From Xestospongia bergquistia (lineage: Eukaryota; Porifera; Demospongiae; Haplosclerida; Petrosiidae), in assembly GCA_963965975.1 (NCBI GenBank), contig OZ014417.1, positions 5,003,821-5,067,820 of the forward strand: 64,000 nucleotides of DNA, given 5' to 3'. Under the pieces are notes generated by a model. The model saw only the letters and a list, made by a program, of their open reading frames with translations, ran no database searches and was not told the origin of the DNA. Positions 54,253-62,712 of this stretch are shown piece after piece. Numbering within the stretch: position 1 is the first letter of the stretch; every line of letters starts with the position of its first letter. The position numbers and the translations under genes are program-made.

Positions 54253-54358
54253 CTTTATTAAAAAAAAGGTGTTTTATGCATGGAATGTAACGTGAGGTAT
54301 TTTCTCGCCTGTTAGCGCTGAAGTACGTGTTAAGTGTTTTCATTATTTGTTCACGTGG

Positions 54359-54823
54359 ATGTCATGCGAACACACCACGTTTTTTCTCGTGCTTGTAAGT
54401 GGAAAAAGATTGCGATCACAAACAAAGGAGGTTGCTGTGAATGTCTATGAATATTTCGAGGAACTTGGCAGGCGCAAACGGACTGAAGGATCTCTGAAAC
54501 AAACCTGTGATGCCCCAGGACTTTCACGTTCCAGTATCAATCTGACAGTTCTGATGACGAATGATTTTAGACATTTTCAGTTTTCCTTATTTGTCAAAAG
54601 GTTTTTTTCAAAACCATGTTGGCTTTATAGCTGCCCAAAATTGCAAAAGACGATACCTGGTTATCATTTTAATAGTATAATTGATACAAAGGCATTTATT
54701 TTTATAATTAGAATTGTAATTTTGACTTGCCATGTGATAGTCGGCTGGCTTCTCGGTGATAGTTGGCTGACTTTTCGAGGTGAAAATCGATTTTTGTTAT
54801 CTGCTCGAAGGTGTGCAATTTAA
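54359..54823 (+). pseudogene. N-terminal transposase fragment in the 794-bp element
   Basis: An open frame from the ATG at 54359 runs to 54823. About residues 14-62 (GKRLRSQTKEV, NVYEYFEELG, KQTCDAPGLSRSSI) resemble the helix-turn-helix start of an invertebrate Tc1/mariner-type transposase, where a run such as RTxxATGVSxxTI forms the recognition helix. After about residue 65 the similarity stops, the composition becomes hydrophobic and low-quality, and no DDE motif appears. The rest of the gene was therefore deleted and the tail is chance open sequence. It may still bind TIR DNA if expressed; nothing in the sequence tests this. Confidence 0.55.
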
Positions 54824-54996
54824 AGTATGCAAAAGGGATGCCATTTAAAATGTATGGAGTTTTATAGTTTGATACTTTATCGTAGCGCTAGACAGCCAAA
54901 TTTTATATATAAAATGCGCGTTTGCAAGCTGAATCGATTGGTGCAAGTCCCATGTGGATAGCACGTAAAACGGCAAAGTTATTCACACGTCTGGGT

Positions 54997-55021
54997 GGCT
55001 TCTCTCAACTCGGACAGAGTA
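54997..55021 (-). repeat. Right TIR of the 794-bp element
   Basis: Reads TACTCTGTCCGAGTTGAG on the minus strand; 23/25 identical to the left TIR and flanked by the duplicated TA at 55022-55023. Confidence 0.9.
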
Positions 55022-55155
55022 TAAATAAACTGCTATTAACAGTTTAGTAAGTTTGTTTGTGTTAACGCTCTGAAGTCTTTAATTTAAAGACTTTAGAAGG
55101 TTTAGACTGTTGATTGAAGTTTATAAAGTAAATTGCTAAGTCTAAAAGACTTGAA
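55022..55155 (+). repeat. Last forward satellite monomer before the orientation switch
   Basis: One divergent forward unit (AATAAACTGC ... CTTTAATTTAAAGAC ... AAGTCTAAAAGACTTG). After about 55155 the sequence becomes ATATATAAAGGGACTATTGGG, which belongs to neither orientation clearly, and the inverted array follows. Confidence 0.85.
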
Positions 55156-55195
55156 GGGAATAAATATATAAAGGGACTATTGGGTGTACTTTTTA

Positions 55196-56940
55196 AAGTA
55201 GTCTAAACCTTCTAAAGTCTTTAAATTAAAGACTTTAGAGCGTTAATGGAAAGAAACTTAATAAACTGTTAATGGCAGTTTATTTAGTTAGTCCCTTTCA
55301 GTCCTTTAGTCTGAGCAGTTTACTTTATAAAGTTAACTCTACAGTCTCAACATTCTAAAGTCATTGAATTAAAAACTTTAGAACGTTAATGAAACAAAGT
55401 TAATAAGCTTTTAATGGCAGTTTATTTACTTAGTCCCTTTAAGTCCCTTAGTCTATGCAGTTTATTTTATAAACTAAACTCAATGGTTGAAACCTTATAA
55501 AGTCTTTAAATTAAAGACTTTAGAGCGTTAATGCAAACAAACTTAATAAACTGTACACACCAACTTAGTAAACTGTTAAATGTAGCTTATTTAGTTGGTC
55601 CCTTTAAGTCCTTTAGTCTGAACAGATTACTTTAGAAAGTTCACTCAATAGTCTAAACCTTCTAAAGTTTTTAAATTAAAGACTTTAGTGCTTTAATACA
55701 AACCAACTTAATAAACCGTTAATTGATGTTTATTTAGTTAGTCCATTTAAGTCCTTTAGTCTGATCAGTTTCCTTTTTAAAGTACATCCAATAGTCTAAA
55801 CCTTCTAAAGTCTTTAAATTAAAGACTTAAAGCGTTAATGCAAACAAACTTAATAAACTGTTAATGGTAGTTTATTTAGTTAGTCGTTTTAAGGCCTTTA
55901 GTCTCAGCAGTTTATTTTATAACCTTAAGTCAATAGTCTAAACTTCTAAAGTCTTTAAATTAAAGACATTAGAGCGTTATTGGAAACAAACTTGATAAAA
56001 TGTTAATTCCAGTTTATTTAGTTAGTCCCTTTAAGTCTTTTATTTTGAGCAGTTTACTTTATAAAATTCACTCAATAATCTAAACCTTCTAAAGTCTTTA
56101 AATTAAAGACTTTAGAGCATTAATGCAAACAAACTTAATAAACTGTTAATGGCAGTTTATTTAGTTAGTCGGTTTAAGTCCTTTAGTCTTTGCAGTTTAC
56201 TTAATAAACTGAAATCAACAGCCTAACCCTCTTAAAGTCTTTAAATTAAAGACTTGAATGTTTTAATACACACCAACTTAGTAAACAATTAATTGCAGCT
56301 TATTTGGTTGGTCCCTTTAACTCCTTTAGTCTGAACAGATTACTTTAGAAAGTTCACTCAATAGTCTAAACCTTCTAAAGTCTTTGAATTAAAGACTTTA
56401 GAGCATTAATGCAAACAAACTCGACAAACTGTTAATGGCAATTTACTTAGTTAGTCCCTTTAAGTCCTTCAGTCTGAGCAGTTTACTTTTTAAAATTTAC
56501 TCCACAGTCTAAACCTTCTAAAGTCTTTAATTTAAAGATTTAAAATTGTTATTGCAAACAAACTTAATAAACTGTTAATGGCAGTTTACTTAGCTAGTCC
56601 CTTTAAGTCCTTTAGTCTGAGCAGTTTACTATTTGAAATTTACTCAACAGTCTAAACCTTCTGAAGTCTTTAAATTAAAGACTTAGACTGTTAATGCAAA
56701 CAAAGTTAATAAGCTGTTAATGGCAGTTTATTTACTTAGTCCCTTTAAGTCCCTTAGTCTCAGCAGTTTATTTTATAAACTAAACTCAATAGTCTAAACC
56801 TTCTAAAGTCTTTAAATTAAAGACTTTAGAGCATTAATGCGAAGAAACTAAATATATTGTTAATGGCAGTTTATTTATTTAGTCCCTTTAAGTCCTTTAG
56901 TCCTAGCAATTTACTTTATAAAGTTAACTCAATAAAATGC
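55196..56940 (-). repeat. Inverted satellite array, distinct subfamily
   Basis: About 12 monomers of the same 143-bp family lie on the minus strand; for example the palindrome recurs at 55211, 55354 and one period later. On the minus strand the unit reads TTTATTAAGTTTGTTTGCATTAA, in short pieces, then the H1 palindrome with a T centre, then TTTAGACTATTGAG. A fixed difference from the main array is CAGACTAAAGG in place of CAGTCTAAAGG, which destroys the H2 outer pairing. Other differences are AAAGGGACTAACT and CTGCCATTAACAG. Divergence between units is high. The H1 palindrome is the best-kept part. Confidence 0.93.
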
Positions 56941-57160
56941 AAAGTGCTTAGACTAAAGGACTTAATAAACTGCAATTGACTGTTTATTAAGTTCATTTCC
57001 ATTAAATCTTGAAACTCTTTAATTTAAAGGATTGTTAGGGTTTACAGTATTTTGGTAAACTTAACAATGCGAACTACTTACACTAATGGGTTTATACTTA
57101 CCACTGCAAACTATTTGCAATAAAGGCTTAAAGACATTTAGTCTATTAACTGGAATAGAG
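56941..57160 (+). repeat. Very degenerate forward satellite tail
   Basis: Starting with GCTTAGACTAAAGGACTTAATAAACTG the orientation seems to flip back to forward, with recognisable pieces (TTTATTAAGTTCATTTCCATTAA, then CTTTAATTTAAAGG) but little else. By about 57160 no satellite similarity remains. Confidence 0.6.
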
Positions 57161-57474
57161 TCTTCTATTGCTAAAATGTATATTTTAATATGTATATTTT
57201 TTGTGGAAATTGCAGTTTTTTAAAAACTTTTTTCTATGTTTTTGGTGCCAAAATATACAAGTCCTAATTTTTTTTGTGCCAAAAATATGTGTTTTAACCC
57301 TTGTTTAAAACTTTTTTGGCAGCAAAATGTGTCAGTTGTCACAGCCTCTTTAAAAAGCATTTTAGTGCGAAAATTGCACATGTTTTAAATCCTTTTGCTA
57401 ATTTTTTTAGGTGCCCAAAATGCCGATATTTGAAAACCCATTTTGCTAAAAAAAGGAACAGGTATTAATGTGAA
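57161..57474. repeat. AT-rich diverged repeat, proximal copy
   Basis: No gene here. The motif TTTTTGGTGCCAAAATAT recurs in loose form (GTGCCAAAAATATG, GGCAGCAAAATGTG, GTGCGAAAATTGCA, GGTGCCCAAAATGC), alternating with TTTTAAACC-like runs every 50-60 bp. The same motif fills much of 62,720-64,000, so this is an older repeat family flanking the piggyBac and minus-strand gene region. Confidence 0.55.
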
Positions 57475-57484
57475 CCCTTTAACG

Positions 57485-57548
57485 GGTGGTTGCGTAATTA
57501 TGAGCAGGCGGATGCAATTATTGAGTGGGTGGAATCGCAATTTTGCAC
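57485..57548 (+). repeat. Three ~21-bp near-tandem repeats
   Basis: GGGTGGTTGCGTAATTATGAG, GGCGGATGCAATTATTGAG and GGGTGGAATCGCAATTTTG follow one another just after CCCTTTAAC. They lie upstream of the piggyBac fossil and could be its subterminal repeats; no matching right end was found. Confidence 0.45.
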
Positions 57549-57648
57549 AGTAACTATTACCGAGGCACCTGGACTGTTTTTCGAAAGCAAGAACGTGAAT
57601 ATGATTGCAATCACTGGTTTGTAAAGCTATCAACATGGCTAAAGCGTC

Positions 57649-59535
57649 ATGGCATTGACAAGCAGAAGGTTTATACAGTTGCCTTCTGACCCAGACCTCC
57701 TTTTACAGTGTATTGATGGTGCTGAAAGTGACTATTCAGACAGTGATTTCTACAGCTACATTGATGAAGAAGAAGCACTGACAGATCTTTTGCAAAGCCA
57801 TTTACTAGCAAGGCTGACTTCTGAAAGCTTTGTACTAAAATGTAACTCTTCAGCTCCACCTTTACCAACAAGAAGCAGTTTCCTAGCTCCACCTACACCC
57901 ACGGATAAGATGATTTTACACACATGTACAAAATAATAATAATTATTGTAGTTCATCCATTGGTTGCCACCTCTCCAGCAACAGCTTTGCCCAGTACTAG
58001 CACTACTGCTACAGCTAGCCTACCTATAGTTAACTAAAGACTACCAATAATAGCAAAGTAACTTTATAGTTCATCCATTTACTGCATCACCTGGGCTTAC
58101 TCTTGATATAACCAAAAACCACCACTTGCTTTCTTCAATCTATACTTTTCATCAGCAGTAAAAGATTTGATCTTTGTGGAAACAGCTACCTATCCTGTGT
58201 CAAATTGAATCTTACATGCATAATCATCCCAATGCTCTTAGTCATGACTGGAGTAGAAATCTGATAAAGCATGAGGAAGTTGACCCATTACTAGCCATAA
58301 TAATTACAAAGGGACTAGTTAGATATCTGTCTGTGAGGTATTCATTATAACCAAGGAAATAGATTGATATGAATTGCAAGTTTTATTTATTACACTTACT
58401 TGTAATTGTAATTTTATTAGGAAGCCCTAAAAATTTGTGAATTTCCTGTACAACTTACTTATTTGTAGATGATACTGGAGCAGCAAATGGTCATTTCATA
58501 GTGATATAGTCAGTCATATCATGCAGAAGGTTTGAATTATTGATGAAATCTTGATCAGCTTAACGAGTCATTCTAGTTGGTTTATATTCCCAATAGAGAA
58601 ATTGCTGTTGATGAGAGTATCATTGGACACAAAGGAGGACTCTCGTGGTTCTAGTACATGCTCAAGAAGCCCACTAAATGGGATATTATACTTACTATAA
58701 TGGTTGTTAATGAGCCATACAGGAAAAGAGAAGATGGTGTCCCTGAGCAAGGGCTAGCGTACAAAGTGATCTCATGTCTCCTTTATCAATAAGTGGATAT
58801 CATGTGTGTACCAATATACACTTTTCGCTGAATCAGAAGGGATTGAGTAGAGAATTTCAATTAGCAAAATTAACAAATGGTGAAAAGTAACAATCAACTG
58901 TACTTACGTTAGCCTAAAATGTAAGATGTAGGTTAAGTCTATTCTTATTATGCAACAGATGGATTTTCGTGTCCGAAGTGGTCTGACAAGCTAGTGGTGC
59001 ACATGTTATCAACCTTGCATAATGAAAATATGATAGATAAGCGGAGGAGAACCAGAGCAGTAGATGGAGGAGTAGACGTGGCAAAAGTAGTTGAAGAATA
59101 CAATACGATATGGGCGGAGTCGACAAGTGCAATCAACTCCTACTATATTATGGATATGTACGCAGGTCAGGCAAGTAGTGGAAGAAAGTATTATTTCACT
59201 TATTTGATGTATCCATTGTTAACACCAATATTTTGCACAATATAGTTGCTGAAAACCTTTACCACACATTGGCTGCTGGATACTAGACGGTCATAAATAA
59301 CCAGTTGACAGAAGGCACATTGCCTCAACAACAGTACTTCCAATGAGATTGAGCAAACATGGATTTCCAGAACCTGTTCAAAAAGATACACCTTATGGAG
59401 TACGTCCCAGTCTAAAGTATGCAAGGCCCGAGGAAAAAAAGATCACAAAAACAGTACCAATGTAACATTTGTAAAACTCATTTGTATGTACTCCCATTTT
59501 TTAAAGATTACCATACCATACCAAATTACATTATG
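57649..59535 (+). pseudogene. Fossil piggyBac-type transposase
   Basis: Family landmarks appear in the right order on the plus strand but in shifting frames. There is an acidic N-terminus (57649-57936, DYSDSDFYSYIDEEEAL). DPLLAIIITKGLVRYLS (58268-58350) matches the start of the DDE_Tnp_1_7 domain. REIAVDESIIGHKG then YMLKKPTKW (58586-58680) is the first catalytic aspartate block, with a stop between. KWSDKLVVHMLSTLHNE and YN follow (58964-59105). MGGVDKCNQLLLYY (59110-59150) is the catalytic GGVD block. RLSKHGFPEPV (59343-59376) leads to a C-terminal cysteine-rich piece (QCNICKTHLYV, FFKDYH; 59424-59530). Many stops and frameshifts make it inactive. TTAA-flanked termini were not securely found; CCCTTTAAC at 57475 is a weak left-end candidate. 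Confidence 0.85.
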
Positions 59536-59837
59536 AATACTAAGAATCATCCTCATATACATCAATAACAATCTTTGTGTCTAGACTTTATGTACGCTTG
59601 TATAATAATATGTATATACATTGTCATGAATCGTTCCAAATGGCCTTACGATAGTCCAATTTGATCATATACGATTTCAATAAGATTGTTAAGAACAAAA
59701 ATGCAAGACTTCACACTGGTGTTGAAGAAATCATTAAACCTGTGATGATAGAGGACTACAATCAATACATGGGTGGGGTCAATCTAAGTTAAGTCTAAGT
59801 TAATCTACTAGATTATATATATTTAATTATAATTACA

Positions 59838-59878
<41 letters not shown>

Positions 59879-59935
59879 TATCTATTCCTGATAACAAGAA
59901 AACACACACACTTACATTATACTTACATCAGCAAT
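59536..59935. other. Non-coding AT-rich stretch with (AT)n microsatellite
   Basis: No gene seen. About 59,810-59,880 is an imperfect (AT)n run interrupted by TTATAATTACAT and ACAT. A short direct repeat of AAGTCTAAGTTAATCT-type sequence lies just before it. Confidence 0.6.
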
Positions 59936-59940
59936 CAATT

Positions 59941-60186
59941 ATAATGTATTGTTTCACTTTGCCATACTGTGTGTTGTGTCTATGTACACGCTTCTCTAAC
60001 TGTCTCTGTGTATGTGTATTATAATATATTGCTCCACTTTGCCTGACTGTGTATTGTGTCTATACATACATGCTTCTTTTCCTCTCTGTGTGTATATGCA
60101 CTTACATTATACATACACTACCAATCAGTTTTAATATATTCCCTGACTGTATGTTGTCTCTACATGGACATACGTCTCTTCCTTTC

Positions 60187-60192
<6 letters not shown>
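59941..60192 (+). repeat. Minisatellite, ~3 copies of an 80-100-bp unit
   Basis: CTGTGTGTTGTGTCTATGTA (59967), CTGTGTATTGTGTCTATACA (60046) and CTGTATGTTGTCTCTACATG (60146) each follow an ATAATATATT-like run and precede a pyrimidine-rich CTTCTCT block. The spacings are 79 and 100 bp. Confidence 0.65.

Positions 60193-60228
<36 letters not shown>
60193..60228 (+). repeat. (TG)n microsatellite
   Basis: Uninterrupted TG dinucleotide run of about 36 bp at the 3' end of the minisatellite. Open frames across it encode only a Cys/Val repeat and are not genes. Confidence 0.95.
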
Positions 60229-60231
<3 letters not shown>

Positions 60232-61449
60232 TAGTGGTGTGTTTAGCAATGGGTCTTTATAGAAGATACTATATTCACCTAGTTATAAATCATCCAAAAG
60301 GAAGATTACAAGTTTCACTTTAAGTTTATAATACTATCAGCAAAGAAATGGCAGGCAAAACAGTAATATTATTACAAGAAAGAAAACTTACCTTGCTTTC
60401 TTTCCCAATTGAAAGTTAACTCCACCCAAATAAATTGACAGGAAGTGATAGTGAGGTGTGTCAAAGAAACCCTTTGTTGTGCACTAGTTTACATTGTTTG
60501 GCTTAGAACAAAGTATCAACAGACTCCCCACACAACAAAGAGATCAACTGTATGTTGATCATTAAGTGTTCGTAGCATACTACAGAGTTGAGCATCCATT
60601 TTATGGCTTTTATGGCTTTTCTTGTTGTTATGTAGCAACATCAACCTACCTACCCTGTCACACTAGTAACTTACCTGAAAGCATCATCTTGTTGCTAGAG
60701 TAAGCTTTTAAATCGTTGCTATTGTTGAAAAAGCATTATTGGAAAAGTAGCCGCCCATGGGCGTGATTACAGTTAATTTGCCACGCCTGTCAACTAAGAA
60801 AAGAAGTATGTCAGATAATGAACTTATTAGGACTAAAAAGCAACGACTTTGAAATGTGACAAACTTCCAAAGGTACTTCCAAAGATGCGAACTTGATTCT
60901 TTTTGAACAGGTAATTCCTGACACAATGAAAGCATGACTAGTTGTAAAAATTGATCAGGAAGAGCATGGAAAGGATAACACTTAGTAGAGCATCACTTTC
61001 ATCTAATGGTTTCATTTTCTTGTTATTATTCACCAGCAACTGTACTAATTTAGTGTGCAAATTCTTCAAGGGTTGATGCTTGGGAGACAGACCTATAAAG
61101 AAGAATTCACAACCATCAAATAGTCTATTGACTGTTGGGCACAAGTTAAGTTGACTAATCAATATTGAAAATAATTGATGGAGATACAAAGTTATTTCTG
61201 GCTCTATCTGTTTTATGATAACTTTTAAAATACAATGCAATAGCTTCTAAACTAAACATCAACCTTTTTTCACTTAATGGATATTATTGTTTAATATTGA
61301 TATAATATGTCCAAAGTTCAGTTTCAATGTACAATTACTGGAAAAATCATCAGGACTGAATTCATCTGACAGTTTGGTTGTATCTATGAAAAGTAGAAGT
61401 GTGTTTCATTGTGACTATTGTTAAACTCACCAATTATTGTTAAACTCAC

Positions 61450-61566
61450 CAATTAGTTTAAGTTCCTGATATACATGAGCAACAAGTTCAGTACAAATTA
61501 ATGAACTGAAGTTATCTTTGTAGTTTTTGAGAAATTCCAAGTATTCATCATTAACATTTACATTTA
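61450..61566 (-). pseudogene. Well-preserved exon of the minus-strand gene
   Basis: Acceptor TTGTCTGCAG and donor GTGAGT bound a 117-nt open exon (39 codons) with an ordinary protein composition (DEYLEFLKNYKDNFSSL, ICTELVAHVYQELKLI). The donor region is duplicated: the 19-bp block ATTGTTAAACTCACCAATT occurs twice in tandem at 61418-61455, giving two identical GTGAGT sites. No stop lies within it. Confidence 0.6.
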
Positions 61567-61868
61567 CTGCAGACAATCAAATCTATTTGTCTCTTTCATA
61601 CGGTCTTCCTTGAAGCTTCTTACCTACTTAAAATGTAAATAAAAATTTTAATTAATTATTTCGGTAGCTAACCTTCAACATATCTCACACATTACTTGTC
61701 GTTGCTCCTGTTAATTGATAAATTGCAACACGATCATACCAGCCAGAGAAAATTTTGTTCTTTAGAGGGAAAACTTCCACTCCTTTATGGACTGTTCCCA
61801 TATCAACATTAACAAGCCCCACCTTATTAGTACTGGACTCCCAACCCAAGTGGAATATGGAGGTCGTA

Positions 61869-61890
61869 ATATATATATATATATATATAT
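61869..61890 (+). repeat. (AT)n microsatellite in an intron
   Basis: TA dinucleotide run of about 22 bp between two exon-like blocks of the minus-strand relic. Confidence 0.9.
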
Positions 61891-62260
61891 TTCAAATATT
61901 TACACAACTAAACATATTTACTTACCAATCCAACGTGTGAAAAAGCAGCTCCAACAAATATTTAATAATTGCTCCAGAACTTGTCGTCCCTGAAACAAAT
62001 TATCTCCAGTTACAAATTTCATTATATGCCTTTGTGGAAAAATCAGGTGAAGGTCTAATGTAACGAATGATCATGTGAATTATATTACTGAGGACTAACG
62101 CTATCTGAGATATTAAAGGTGGAGCACCAGTAGCTACAGGAGGTAATAAGTGGCAAAGCATGATGAAATGTATCAGGATGTAAATGAATTGGATTTGCTA
62201 GCAAAACTCCTAACTCTTTTTTCAGACATGATCCAATGTAAATGTATACATTGTTAAACT

Positions 62261-62332
62261 ATGTTGCTCTAGTGTCTCTGCTTCTGTAATCATTCTATGT
62301 TGCTCTGTTGTCTCTGCTTCTGTAATCATTCT
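62261..62332 (-). repeat. 36-bp in-frame tandem duplication
   Basis: Two adjacent 36-bp copies (62261-62296 and 62297-62332) match at 34 of 36 positions. On the minus strand they encode RMITEAETTEQH and RMITEAETLEQH, so the duplication is exactly 12 codons and keeps frame within the minus-strand coding relic. Confidence 0.85.
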
Positions 62333-62520
62333 AACTTCTCGAGATGAATACTTGATGACTGCTTCAACTTTCTCTGCAAATTTCAGTGCTTGCAAACATT
62401 CTGGACTGTATGAAACCTTTATACAGCAACACATTCATTATCTCCATAAAATATTCTGGTAACATCTGAAATGATATGAACATCTGAATGAGTGTCATTA
62501 AATCGAGCTACATCTAGTTG

Positions 62521-62712
62521 TAGGTTTTGGGTTTAGAGTTTAGTTTTTAAAATTTAGTGTTTACCATTTTGGTTTTAGGATTTAAGGTTTAGGGTTTAGG
62601 TTTTCAAGTTTAGGGTTTAGAAGTTAGGGTTTAGTGATTTAGAAATTCTCGTTTCAGGTTTGGGATTATGTTATAATGTTAGTATTTAGGGTTTATGGTT
62701 TAGGTGTATTTT
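62521..62712 (+). repeat. Degenerate telomere-like TTTAGGG-rich patch
   Basis: About 190 bp of irregular GGTTTAG/TTTAGGG words, for example GGTTTAGGGTTTAGG near 62587 and AAGTTAGGGTTTAG near 62620. Spacing is uneven and many words are mutated (TTTTGGG, TTTAGAG). The seven-base form is not the usual animal TTAGGG. It may be an eroded interstitial telomere tract or simply a GT-rich simple repeat. Confidence 0.4.

Larger units (their letters stand above)
54228..55021 (+). mobile_element. Tc1/mariner-type deletion derivative, 794 bp
   Basis: The satellite string ACTAAC-TA stops at 54227 and resumes as TA-AATAAACTGC at 55022; taking out the insert with one TA restores ACTAACTAAATAAAC exactly. Termini are 25-bp inverted repeats (54228-54252 and 54997-55021) that match at 23 of 25 positions and begin TACTCTGTC. 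TA duplication plus this terminal structure indicates a Tc1/mariner-superfamily element. At 794 bp it is too short for a full transposase and keeps only an N-terminal fragment, so it is non-autonomous. Its repeats are far better preserved than those of the neighbouring pogo-like element, suggesting a younger insertion. Confidence 0.9.
60392..62465 (-). pseudogene. Decayed multi-exon protein-coding gene, family not recognised
   Basis: Several protein-like blocks follow each other on the minus strand. From the 5' end: LPEYFMEIMNVLLY after acceptor TCATTTCAG (62465); SYSPECLQALKFAEKVEAV (62430-62340); LKKELGVLLANPIHLHPD (62230-62160); PPVATGAPPLISQIALVLSN to AYNEICNW (62145-62003); SGAIIKYLLELLFHTLDW ending at donor GTAAGT (61925); GLVNVDMGTVHKGVEVFPL and IFSGWYDRVAIYQL (61840-61700); the exon 61450-61566; KLLHCILKVIIKQIEPEI (about 61240); LPDQFLQLVMLSLCQELPV (about 60980); GFFDTPHYHFLSIYLGGV with donor GTAAGT (60391). 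At least three frameshifts and a TAA (62000-62002) break it. It looks like a large, helix-rich cytoplasmic protein, but I do not know which. It could be a host gene relic or part of an unknown element. Confidence 0.6.

Noticed and set aside
57649..57936. Independent small acidic host gene
   Set aside because: Its acidic DSD-rich sequence and position directly upstream of piggyBac blocks fit the transposase N-terminus better.
60049..60262. Two open frames across the (TG)n tract with poly-Cys/Val tails
   Set aside because: Translation of a microsatellite; no gene-like composition.
61926..61989. A separate 64-nt exon after acceptor TTTGTTTCAG on the minus strand
   Set aside because: The splice signals are good, but reading straight through one TAA from the preceding block gives a more protein-like continuation (SGAIIKYLLELLFHTLDW), so I treated it as part of one broken exon.
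61755..61993. Plus-strand open frames across the (TA)n tract
   Set aside because: They run through a microsatellite and are antisense to better-supported minus-strand exon blocks.
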